From Streptomyces sp. OR43 (GTDB lineage: Bacteria; Actinomycetota; Actinomycetes; Streptomycetales; Streptomycetaceae), in the NCBI RefSeq assembly GCF_008042275.1, contig NZ_RDBK01000008.1:303823-339174 (forward strand): a stretch of 35,352 nt of DNA. The letters run 5' to 3'. Below are positions 7,731 to 14,587 of the stretch, in pieces. The notes below the pieces were generated by a model. The model worked only from the letters and a program-made list of their open reading frames with translations. It had not been told where the DNA came from and made no database searches. A program made the position numbers and the translations under genes. How positions within the stretch are numbered: position 1 is the stretch's first letter; each line of letters begins with the position of its first letter.

Positions 7731-8923
7731 TGCGAAGCAGTGGCAGGAACAGCGGCAGCAGCGGCGCCGGCGGCAGGAGCGGCGGCAACAGCGGCGGCGG
7801 CTCCAGGAGCGGCGGCAGCGGCGGCGGCAGGAGCAGCAGGAACAACACCGGCACGGGCCGCAACAGCAACCCGAACCCCCGGACCTCGGGCTCCGGGCGC
7901 GACGACAAGCAGGAGCAGCGTCCCCGCCGCCCCCGCCCCGAGGAGCGCCGCTACGACGTCGGCAACGACAAGCCGGGCGGCGACGGCGGCACCCGCAAGG
8001 GCCGCGGCGACGCTGCCCGCGGCGGCGCCAAGGGCGGTCCGAAGGCGGCGTCGGGCGGCTCCAGGGGCGGCGGCCGGCGTGCCCCGTACGGCTCCCCGGC
8101 CCGCTCGCGCGAGCTCGACGCCAAGATCGAGCAGCGCAACCGCGACAGGTACGCGGACAAGCCCGAGATCAAGACGCCCAAGACCCACCCGGGCGCCGAG
8201 CAGGAGGGCGAGCGGCTGCAGAAGATCCTCGCCCGGGCCGGCATTGGCTCGCGCCGCGCGTGCGAGGAGCTCATCGAGCAGTCCCGCGTCGAGGTGAACG
8301 GCGAGATCGTCGTCGAGCAGGGCATGCGCGTCGACGTGCACCACGACGAGATCAAGGTGGACGGCCTGACCGTCGCCACCCAGTCGTACCTCTTCTTCGC
8401 GCTGAACAAGCCGGCCGGTGTCGTCTCCTCCATGGAGGACCCGGACGGCCGTCAGTGCCTCGGCGACTACGTCACCAACCGTGAGACGCGTCTCTTCCAC
8501 GTCGGCCGGCTGGACACCGAGACCGAGGGCATCATCATGCTCACCAACCACGGCGAGCTGGCCCACCGTCTCACCCACCCGAAGTACGGCGTGAAGAAGA
8601 CCTACCTCGCCGCCATCCAGGGCCCGCTCCCGCGTGACCTGGGCAAGCGGCTCAAGGACGGCATCCAGCTGGAGGACGGGTACGCCCGCGCCGACCACTT
8701 CCGCGTCGTCGAGAACACCGGCAAGAACTACCTCGTCGAGGTGACCCTCCACGAGGGCCGCAAGCACATCGTCCGCCGGATGCTGGCCGAGGCCGGCTTC
8801 CCCGTCGAGCGCCTCGTGCGCACCTCGTTCGGGCCGATCCCGCTGGGCGACCAGAAGTCGGGCTGGCTGCGCCGCCTCACCAACACCGAGGTGGGCATGC
8901 TGATGCGCGAGGTCGGTCTGTAG
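7730..8923 (+). CDS. rluB: 23S rRNA pseudouridine synthase, RluB/RsuA family, with Gly/Ser/Arg-rich N-terminal extension
   Basis: Converts a uridine of 23S rRNA to pseudouridine. An S4 RNA-binding domain starts near residue 160 (GERLQKILARAGIGSRRACE). The catalytic motif GRLDTETEGIIMLTNHG places the nucleophilic Asp at residue 262. HEGRKHIVRRML is the conserved C-terminal family motif. The first 150 of 397 residues are low-complexity: runs of Gly/Ser/Arg/Asn and then a Lys/Arg/Gly-rich segment, likely disordered and RNA-binding. ATG 7730 overlaps the scpB stop by one base. scpA-scpB-rluB is a conserved order in many bacteria. The exact target uridine cannot be told from sequence. Confidence 0.93.
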   Translation: MRSSGRNSGSSGAGGRSGGNSGGGSRSGGSGGGRSSRNNTGTGRNSNPNPRTSGSGRDDKQEQRPRRPRPEERRYDVGNDKPGGDGGTRKGRGDAARGGAKGGPKAASGGSRGGGRRAPYGSPARSRELDAKIEQRNRDRYADKPEIKTPKTHPGAEQEGERLQKILARAGIGSRRACEELIEQSRVEVNGEIVVEQGMRVDVHHDEIKVDGLTVATQSYLFFALNKPAGVVSSMEDPDGRQCLGDYVTNRETRLFHVGRLDTETEGIIMLTNHGELAHRLTHPKYGVKKTYLAAIQGPLPRDLGKRLKDGIQLEDGYARADHFRVVENTGKNYLVEVTLHEGRKHIVRRMLAEAGFPVERLVRTSFGPIPLGDQKSGWLRRLTNTEVGMLMREVGL

Positions 8924-8931
8924 ATCACCCC

Positions 8932-8958
8932 GCCGGTCCGCAGCTTCCGCGGACCGGC
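8932..8958 (+). terminator. First hairpin after rluB
   Basis: A perfect 10-bp stem (8932-8941 with 8949-8958) with a 7-base loop, 9 bases after the rluB stop. With the next hairpin it forms a tandem terminator that ends the parA-to-rluB operon. Confidence 0.6.
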
Positions 8959-8973
8959 CGGCCCCGCTCACGG

Positions 8974-9035
8974 CCCGCGGCCGGTTCCGGTTTTCGATTT
9001 CCGATTTTCGAACAGGAACCGGCCGCGGGTCTTTT
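8974..9035 (+). terminator. Second hairpin after rluB, with T-tract
   Basis: A 15-bp perfect stem (8974-8988 with 9015-9029) encloses an AT-richer 26-base loop and is followed by TCTTTT, one of few T-tracts in the window. It separates the condensin operon from the NAD operon. Confidence 0.8.
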
Positions 9036-9052
9036 GCTGCCACCGTTCCGCC

Positions 9053-9075
9053 TTTATAGTCAGAGTGACTATTAA
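9053..9075. promoter_or_regulatory. Palindromic operator over the pnuC promoter, NrtR-box candidate
   Basis: ATAGTCA (9056-9062) and TGACTAT (9066-9072) are perfect arms around GAG; with one T:T mismatch the symmetry extends to 9053-9075. TATAGT at 9055-9060 is a good -10 hexamer, so transcription would start within or just after the palindrome and a bound protein would repress. NrtR, encoded two genes downstream, is known in other bacteria to repress NAD genes through palindromic operators and to be released by ADP-ribose. Assigning NrtR to this site is inference from position. Confidence 0.65.
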
Positions 9076-9085
9076 GGAGGCGGGC

Positions 9086-9739
9086 GTGAGTCTCGCGGAT
9101 GTACTCGACCCTCTGCAGCGGCCCCTGGTGACGGTTCTGGACACCCCGGTCAGCTGGACCGAGGTGCTGGGCTTCGGCAGCGGTGCGCTGTGCGTCTGGC
9201 TCGTGGCCCGCCAGCATCTCGCCAACTGGCCGATCGGCATCGCCAACAACGTCTTCTTCATCCTGCTGTTCGCCCAGTCCGGTCTGTACGCCGACGCCGG
9301 ACTCCAGATCGTCTTCATCGCCCTTGCCGCGTACGGCTGGTGGACCTGGACCCACGGGGGTGGACCAGGGACGGACGGCCTGCCGGTGCGGCGCACCACC
9401 CGCACCGAATGGACCGGGCTGCTCGTGGCAGGGGCGGTGGGGACCCTCGCGCTGACCGTTCTGCTCGACCGGGCGACCGACTCGACGGTGCCCTTCTGGG
9501 ACGCCCTGACGACCGCCCTGTCGCTCACGGCGACGTACGGGCAGTGCGGGAAGCTCGTCGAGTCGTGGTGGCTCTGGATCGCCGCGGACGTGGTCTACAT
9601 CCCGCTGTACGCGTACAAGGAGCTCTATCTGACCTCGCTGCTGTACGCCGGATTCCTGACGCTGTGCCTGATCGGCCTGCGCAACTGGACACGGGACCTC
9701 GCCGCCCGCGCCCCGGAGCCCGTGGAGGCCGTGGCATGA
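9086..9739 (+). CDS. pnuC: Nicotinamide riboside transporter PnuC
   Basis: An inner-membrane carrier that brings nicotinamide riboside into the cell. It has 217 residues with about seven hydrophobic segments. The signature NWPIGIANNVFFILLFAQSGLYADAGLQ splits into the typical W-P-x-G-x-x-x-N and Y-A-D-x-x-L-Q elements of PnuC, and the later WWLWIAADVVYIPLYAYK is the conserved W-x-W-x-x-x-D-x-x-x-I-P motif. GTG 9086 is chosen because AAGGAGG (9074-9080) sits 5 bases upstream; an in-frame GTG at 9065 lies inside the operator and is rejected. The stop overlaps nadR by 4 bases (ATGA). First gene of the NAD operon. Confidence 0.95.
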   Translation: MSLADVLDPLQRPLVTVLDTPVSWTEVLGFGSGALCVWLVARQHLANWPIGIANNVFFILLFAQSGLYADAGLQIVFIALAAYGWWTWTHGGGPGTDGLPVRRTTRTEWTGLLVAGAVGTLALTVLLDRATDSTVPFWDALTTALSLTATYGQCGKLVESWWLWIAADVVYIPLYAYKELYLTSLLYAGFLTLCLIGLRNWTRDLAARAPEPVEAVA

Positions 9740-10815
9740 AGCGTTTCGCACACGGGCTGGTGCTCGGGAAGTTCTATCCGCCGCACGCCGGCCACCACCA
9801 CCTCGTCCGCACCGCCCGGGACCGCTGCGAGCGGCTGACCGTGCTGGTCTGCGCCGCCTCGGTGGAATCGGTGCCGCTCGCCGACCGGGTCGCCTGGATG
9901 CGCGAGGTGCACCCGGACGTGACGGTGGTGGGCGCCATGGACGACACCCGGATGGATCTCCACGACCCGGCGATCTGGGACGCCCACATGGCCGTCTTCA
10001 CCGGGGCCGTGCCCGAGCCCGTGGACGCCGTCTTCACCTCGGAGGAGTACGGGGACGAACTGGCCCGCCGCTTCGGCGCCGAGTCCGTCTGCGTCGACCC
10101 GGACCGCACGGTCTTCCCGGTCTCCGGAACCGCCGTCCGCGCGGATCCGGCCGGCTGCTGGGACTTCCTCGAACCCCCGGTCAGGGCGGCGCTCACCCGG
10201 CGGGTCGTCGTCCTCGGCGCCGAGTCCACCGGGACCACCACCCTGGCCCGTGACCTCGCCGCGCACTACCGGCGGCGCGGCGGCATCTGGGCGCACACCG
10301 GTTACGTGGCCGAGTACGGGCGTGAGTTCAGCGAGCAGAAACTCGCCGCGCTGCGCGCCCGGTGGCCCGGGGCCCAGTGGGAGGACGTCTCCTTCACCAC
10401 GCACGACTTCCCCCTCATCGCCGAGACCCAGAACGCCCGCGAGGAGGCCGCGGCCCGCGCCGGTTCCCCGCTCCTCGTCTGCGACACGGACTCCTTCGCC
10501 ACGACCGTGTGGCACGAGCGGTACGTCGGCGGCCGCAACCCCCTGGTCGAGCGGACGGCCGACCGGGTCACCCATCATCTGTGGCTGCTCACCGACCACG
10601 AGGGCGTCGCCTTCGAGGACGACGGACTGCGCGACGGCGAGGAGCTGCGGCCCTGGATGACCGACCGCTTCCGGGCCGAACTCACCCGCACGGGAAGGAC
10701 GTTCACCGAAGTCACCGGCAGCAGGACCGAGCGGCTGGCCGCCGCCGTCGCGGCCGTGGACACCCTGCTCGCCGACGGCTGGGACTTCGCCGCGCCCCTC
10801 CCGGAGCGACGGTGA
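9736..10815 (+). CDS. nadR: NadR-like NMN adenylyltransferase / ribosylnicotinamide kinase without DNA-binding domain
   Basis: A 359-residue two-domain enzyme expected to phosphorylate imported nicotinamide riboside to NMN and adenylate it to NAD. The nucleotidylyltransferase domain opens with GLVLGKFYPPHAGHHHL (H17-A-G-H20, the HxGH motif) and ends with SGTAVR, an ISTxxR-like element. The kinase domain starts near residue 156 with VVVLGAESTGTTTLA. Here the P-loop Lys expected after STG is Thr167, an unusual feature. The N-terminal helix-turn-helix of enterobacterial NadR is absent, so regulation is left to NrtR. It overlaps pnuC and nrtR by 4 bases each. PnuC-NadR pairing is a known salvage route. 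Confidence 0.93.
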   Translation: MKRFAHGLVLGKFYPPHAGHHHLVRTARDRCERLTVLVCAASVESVPLADRVAWMREVHPDVTVVGAMDDTRMDLHDPAIWDAHMAVFTGAVPEPVDAVFTSEEYGDELARRFGAESVCVDPDRTVFPVSGTAVRADPAGCWDFLEPPVRAALTRRVVVLGAESTGTTTLARDLAAHYRRRGGIWAHTGYVAEYGREFSEQKLAALRARWPGAQWEDVSFTTHDFPLIAETQNAREEAAARAGSPLLVCDTDSFATTVWHERYVGGRNPLVERTADRVTHHLWLLTDHEGVAFEDDGLRDGEELRPWMTDRFRAELTRTGRTFTEVTGSRTERLAAAVAAVDTLLADGWDFAAPLPERR

Positions 10816-11546
10816 ACGCCGCCGCGCCCCAGGGCTACGACCCGCACGCCTTCGAACCGTTCGCCGTCACCGTCGACCTCGCCGTCTTCACCGTGCGCGA
10901 GTCCCGGCTCCACGTCCTGCTCGTCGAACGGGGCGAGGAGCCGTACAAGGGCCACTGGGCGCTGCCCGGCGGCTTCGTGCTGCCCCGCGAGTCGGCGGGG
11001 ACCGCGGCGCGCAGGGAACTGGCCGAGGAGACCGGGCTGACCGAGGACGCCGTCCCGTCCCTCCACCTGGAGCAACTGCGCACCTACAGCGAACCGGACC
11101 GCGACCCGAGGATGCGGGTCGTCTCCGTCGCCTACGCCGCCCTCGTGCCCGATCTGCCCGAACCGCGCGGCGGCGGCGACGCGGCCGGCGCCCGGTGGTG
11201 GGACGCCGGGCGGCTCGGGCCGCTCGCCTTCGACCACGACGTCATCCTCGCCGACGCCCGGGCCAGGATCGGCGCCAAACTCGAGTACACCTGCCTGGCC
11301 ACCGCGTTCTGCCCGCCCGAATTCACCCTGGGAGAGCTCCAGCAGGTGTACGAGACGGTCTGGGGCGTCGAGCTGGACCGGCCCAACTTCCGGCGCAAGG
11401 TCCTCGCCACACCCGGATTCGTCCAGGCCGTGGAGGGACCGCCGCGCCGCACCGGAGGACGGGGAAAACCGGCCGCCCTCCACCGGGCGGGTGCCGCCAC
11501 CGCCCTGCACCCTCCACTGCTGCGACCGGAAGGAAGAAGCACGTGA
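10812..11546 (+). CDS. nrtR: NrtR-type transcriptional regulator (Nudix domain plus winged helix)
   Basis: A 244-residue protein with an N-terminal Nudix domain and a C-terminal winged helix, the layout of NrtR regulators of NAD metabolism. The Nudix box is complete (G54, E60, then RELAEETGL), so hydrolysis of ADP-ribose-like compounds is possible; many NrtR proteins have a degenerate box. The winged-helix part includes FTLGELQQVYETVWG and NFRRKVLATPGFV, the usual recognition region. A tail of about 30 residues rich in Pro, Arg and Ala follows. It probably senses ADP-ribose and represses this operon through the palindrome at 9053-9075. GTG 10812 overlaps the nadR stop (GTGA) and the stop overlaps the next gene likewise. 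Confidence 0.88.
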   Translation: MNAAAPQGYDPHAFEPFAVTVDLAVFTVRESRLHVLLVERGEEPYKGHWALPGGFVLPRESAGTAARRELAEETGLTEDAVPSLHLEQLRTYSEPDRDPRMRVVSVAYAALVPDLPEPRGGGDAAGARWWDAGRLGPLAFDHDVILADARARIGAKLEYTCLATAFCPPEFTLGELQQVYETVWGVELDRPNFRRKVLATPGFVQAVEGPPRRTGGRGKPAALHRAGAATALHPPLLRPEGRST

Positions 11547-12565
11547 TCGTGACCAGGACCCTCACCAAACAGGCCGCCACCGGCGCGCTGACCGGGCTCG
11601 CGCTCGGCGACGCCCTGGGCTTCCCCACCGAGTTCAACAACGTGCCGTCGATCCTCGCCAAGTGCGGGCCGTGGCGCCAGATGCGGCTGCCGAAGCCGGC
11701 GTTCGTCACCGACGACACCCAGATGACCCTGGCTCTCGGACGCGGAATCCGTACCGCCATGGACCGCGGACTGCTCACTCCGCTGCGCCTGGCGCGGCCG
11801 GTGCGCGAGGAGTTCGTCGACTGGTACCACTCGCCCGACAACAACCGCGCCCCCGGGCGCACCTGCATGACCGCCTGCCGTCTGCTCGACAGCGACCGCC
11901 TCTGGCAGGAGGCCAGCCAGACCGGTTCCAAGGGCTGCGGCGCCAACATGCGCGTCGCGCCCGTCGGACTCGTTCCCGGGCTGAGCGAGGAACAGCGCGC
12001 CGGCGCCGCCCAGCTCCAGGCGGCCCTCACCCACGGACACCCGACCGCACTCGCCGCGTCCGACCTGACAGCCCGCGCGGTGTACCTGCTGGCCCAGGGC
12101 GCGGAGCCGATGGGCCTGGTCGGCCAGCTGCGCAGCTACGCGTACGAGAACAGCAACCGCTACCTCACCCGCTGGCTCGGCGACCTCTGGCGCCACGCGG
12201 GCGACGCGTCCCCGGAGCTGTACATCCAGCGCGGCTGGGACGAGTGCCTCACCGCCCTGGCCCGGGTCCAGGACGCCCTGCGCCATCCGTCACCGGAGAC
12301 CGACCCCTGCGAGAGCACCGGCGACGGCTGGGTCGCCGAGGAGGCACTCGCCACGGCCCTGCACTGCTTCCTGCTCTTCCCCGACGAGCCCGTCACCGCG
12401 CTGCGCCGCGCCGCCTGCACCCGGGGCGACTCGGACTCGCTCGGCTGCCTGACCGGCGCCCTGGCCGGCGCGCATCTGGGCTCGGCGGCCTGGCCCAAGG
12501 AGTGGTCGGAGCGGATCGAGTACCGGAGCGACCTCCTGTCCCTGGGGGCGCTCTGGGACGCTTGA
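11543..12565 (+). CDS. ADP-ribosylglycohydrolase family protein (DraG-like)
   Basis: A 340-residue enzyme of the DraG/ARH fold, which cleaves ADP-ribose from proteins, nucleic acids or small molecules with two bound metal ions. GALTGLALGDALGFPTEF is the family N-terminal motif. VTDDTQMTLALG gives metal ligands Asp57 and Asp58, and GDSDSLGCLTGALAGA (Asp296, Asp298) gives the C-terminal metal site. All expected acidic residues are present, so it should be active. GTG 11543 overlaps nrtR (GTGA) with a GGAAGGAAG stretch upstream. In this operon it may recycle ADP-ribose, the likely NrtR effector, or reverse an unknown ADP-ribosylation; the substrate cannot be told from sequence. Confidence 0.92.
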   Translation: MIVTRTLTKQAATGALTGLALGDALGFPTEFNNVPSILAKCGPWRQMRLPKPAFVTDDTQMTLALGRGIRTAMDRGLLTPLRLARPVREEFVDWYHSPDNNRAPGRTCMTACRLLDSDRLWQEASQTGSKGCGANMRVAPVGLVPGLSEEQRAGAAQLQAALTHGHPTALAASDLTARAVYLLAQGAEPMGLVGQLRSYAYENSNRYLTRWLGDLWRHAGDASPELYIQRGWDECLTALARVQDALRHPSPETDPCESTGDGWVAEEALATALHCFLLFPDEPVTALRRAACTRGDSDSLGCLTGALAGAHLGSAAWPKEWSERIEYRSDLLSLGALWDA

Positions 12566-12568
12566 GCC

Positions 12569-13363
12569 ATGCTCACGAACACCGCGCTCCTCCAGGAGGC
12601 CGGGCTGCCGGTCACCGACCTCGGCCCGGTCATCGCCGGGGAACGCCACCCGCTGCTGTTCGCCACGGTCTCCGGCGCGCATCTGTACGGGTTCCCCTCC
12701 CGGGACTCGGACGTGGACCTGCGGGGGGTCCACGTCCTGCCCGCCGAGGACCTGGTCGGCCTCCGCGAGCCCGAGGAGACCCGCTCGCGGATGTGGGACA
12801 GCGACGAAGGGGTGGAGATGGACCTGGTCACCCACGATCTCCGCAAGTTCGTCCGGCTGATGCTGAAGCCGAACGGCTACGTGCTGGAGCAGTTGCTGTC
12901 ACCGCTCGTCGTGCACACGAGCGCCCTGCACGCCGAGCTGGTGGCCCTCTCGCCGGCCGTCCTCACCCGCAACCACGCGCACCACTACCGCGGATTCGCG
13001 AACACCCAGTGGCGGCTCTTCGAGAAGACCGGCGAACTGAAACCGCTCCTGTACACCTTCCGGGCGCTGCTCACCGGCATCCACCTGATGCGCAGCGGCG
13101 AGGTGCTGGCGCATCTGCCCACGCTGCTCACCCGGGTGCCGGCGCCGTCCTACCTCCCCGGGCTGATCACGGCCAAGGCCGCCGCCGAACACGGGGGAGC
13201 GGACGGGGTGGACGCCGAGGCGGTGGCCCGGGACGTCGAGTCGCTGCACCGCGTGCTCGACGGCGCCCAGGCGGAGTCGGGCCTTCCGGACGGGGCGAGC
13301 GGATTCGACGCACTGCACGAACTGGTGGTGCGGGCGCGCCTGACCCACGTCCCGGCCGGCTGA
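12569..13363 (+). CDS. Nucleotidyltransferase-fold protein (COG3541-like), first copy
   Basis: A 264-residue protein with the DNA polymerase beta-type nucleotidyltransferase signature: G36-A-H-L-Y-G-F, then DSDVDLRG with Asp48 and Asp50 as likely metal ligands, and a third acidic position in VEMDLVTHDLRKF. The rest is helical (YRGFANTQWRLFEKTGELKP, RALLTGIHLMRSGEVL). Proteins of this group are annotated only as predicted nucleotidyltransferases; the substrate is unknown. It starts 3 bases after the ADP-ribosylglycohydrolase stop, without a clear ribosome-binding site, so it is probably translated by coupling as the last gene of the NAD operon. It faces a second protein of the same group on the other strand. 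Confidence 0.85.
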   Translation: MLTNTALLQEAGLPVTDLGPVIAGERHPLLFATVSGAHLYGFPSRDSDVDLRGVHVLPAEDLVGLREPEETRSRMWDSDEGVEMDLVTHDLRKFVRLMLKPNGYVLEQLLSPLVVHTSALHAELVALSPAVLTRNHAHHYRGFANTQWRLFEKTGELKPLLYTFRALLTGIHLMRSGEVLAHLPTLLTRVPAPSYLPGLITAKAAAEHGGADGVDAEAVARDVESLHRVLDGAQAESGLPDGASGFDALHELVVRARLTHVPAG

Positions 13364-13386
13364 GCAGGCCGCCCGGCGCTGTCAGC
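13358..13386. terminator. Imperfect hairpin spanning two convergent stop codons
   Basis: The stops of the two convergent nucleotidyltransferase genes are 18 bases apart. GGCTGA (13358-13363) pairs with TCAGCC (13381-13386), with some inner pairing (CAG with CTG), so a shared bidirectional terminator is possible. The structure is weak compared with others here. Confidence 0.35.
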
Positions 13387-14086
13387 CCGCTTCGCACGCC
13401 AGGGCCGACGCCCGCCGGGCGCGGATCAGGAAGTCCTCGACCCGCGCCCGGTCCGGCCGGTCGGGCAGCGGGGAGACGGCGGCGGCCTCGTCGTTCTCCT
13501 CGGCCAGCGACGCCATCCGCCGCTCCACCTCCGGCCAGGCGACCTCGCCCCGCTTGACGGCCAGCAGTTCCTCCCGGGCCGCGCCCACGTCGATCGTGAG
13601 CTCTCCCGTAAGCAGCAGGTCCCGGCAGCTCGCCAGCAGCCGCAGCAGATGCATCGCGTGCTTCCAGCGCGGCGCCCCGTACTGCCGGACGTCCGCCTCC
13701 AGCTTCCGGCGCTGGCCCAGCGCATACCGGACGAAGGTCTGATGGGCCTGCCGGGACAGGAACGCCTCGCGCAGGGAGAGGAGCTCACGGCCCGTCGCGT
13801 CGACCCGCTCCACCAGGGGCGAGTGCAGGCACTCCAGCACATTGGGGTTGGCCCGCAGAGCCAGTTCGCAGAACCGTTCCAGCTCCCAGGAGAACTGCTC
13901 GTCGGCCGGGCCTTCGACATGGGTCGGCGGCTTGTCGAACCGCCAGAACAACGGGGTCGGAGCGAGGAACACCCCGCGCCGGTCCGTGTCGCTGCCCTCC
14001 GTCGCGAGCCCGAAGGCGCGCGAGCCCATCACACAGGAGTAGACCGTGTGGTCGCGGACCAGGGACTCGACGTCGGGGGAGATCAT
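13382..14086 (-). CDS. Nucleotidyltransferase-fold protein (COG3541-like), second copy
   Basis: A 234-residue relative of the previous protein, read leftward. The active-site region is MGSRAFGLATEGSDTDRRGV, with Asp33 and Asp35 as expected metal ligands. PPTHVEGPADEQFSWELERF and NPNVLECLHSPLVER correspond to VEMDLVTHDLRKFVRL and NGYVLEQLLSPLVV of the first copy. The shared layout shows common ancestry but the sequences are well diverged, so this is an old paralogue pair. ATG 14086 is chosen because family similarity starts there; ATG 14110 would add eight Arg/Pro-rich residues. Neither has a clear ribosome-binding site. Its 5' end faces aroH, 138 bases away. Confidence 0.85.
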   Translation of the reverse strand: MISPDVESLVRDHTVYSCVMGSRAFGLATEGSDTDRRGVFLAPTPLFWRFDKPPTHVEGPADEQFSWELERFCELALRANPNVLECLHSPLVERVDATGRELLSLREAFLSRQAHQTFVRYALGQRRKLEADVRQYGAPRWKHAMHLLRLLASCRDLLLTGELTIDVGAAREELLAVKRGEVAWPEVERRMASLAEENDEAAAVSPLPDRPDRARVEDFLIRARRASALACEAG

Positions 14087-14224
14087 GCGGGGAGGGTACG
14101 CGCCCCGCATGACCACGCGCCGCCGCCGCGTCTCACGGACAGGGCGCCCCGGCGCGGCATGCCGCTGCCACCGTAGGCTGAAAAGGCAAGCGCAGGCGCG
14201 GCAGGAACAGGCAAGGAGCACGAC

Positions 14225-14587
14225 GTGGCGGTACGAGCGGTCCGTGGAGCCGTCCAGCTGGAGCGGGACGAGGCCGGACACATGGACGAGCAGGTCAGTG
14301 CCCTGCTCACCACCGTCCTGGAGCGCAACAGCCTGGTCGCGGACGATCTGATCAGCATCTGGTTCACGGCCACACCCGATCTGCACTGCGACTTCCCGGC
14401 CGCCGCGGCACGCGGCATCGGTATCGTCGACGTACCGCTGATCTGCGCCCAGGAGCTGGACATCGAGGGGGCCATGCCCCGGGTGGTGCGGATCCTCGCC
14501 CATGTCGAGACCTATCTCGCCAAGTCCGAGATCGCCCATGTCTACCTGGGCGCCACCGCCTCCCTTCGCAAGGACATCGCCCAGTGA
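14225..14587 (+). CDS. aroH: Chorismate mutase, AroH type
   Basis: Rearranges chorismate to prephenate for tyrosine and phenylalanine synthesis. It has 120 residues, the size of the Bacillus subtilis AroH class (trimeric barrel, unlike the helical AroQ class). VRAVRGAVQLERDE contains the active-site Arg near the N-terminus, and VDVPLICAQELDIEGAMPRVVR is the conserved central motif, followed by AHVYLGATASLRKD. GTG 14225 has AAGGAG (14213-14218) 6 bases upstream. The stop overlaps tyrA (GTGA), so the two steps from chorismate toward tyrosine are coupled. TAGGCT at 14174-14179 may be the -10 hexamer. Confidence 0.96.
   Translation: MAVRAVRGAVQLERDEAGHMDEQVSALLTTVLERNSLVADDLISIWFTATPDLHCDFPAAAARGIGIVDVPLICAQELDIEGAMPRVVRILAHVETYLAKSEIAHVYLGATASLRKDIAQ

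Noticed and set aside
9065..9085. GTG 9065 as the pnuC start
   Set aside because: It lies inside the palindrome and would place the perfect AAGGAGG inside the coding sequence; GTG 9086 has that site 5 bases upstream.
7703..9751. 682-codon minus-strand open frame across scpB end, rluB and pnuC
   Set aside because: It runs antisense to three genes with clear motifs, has low-complexity Ala/Gly sequence and crosses two terminators and an operator.
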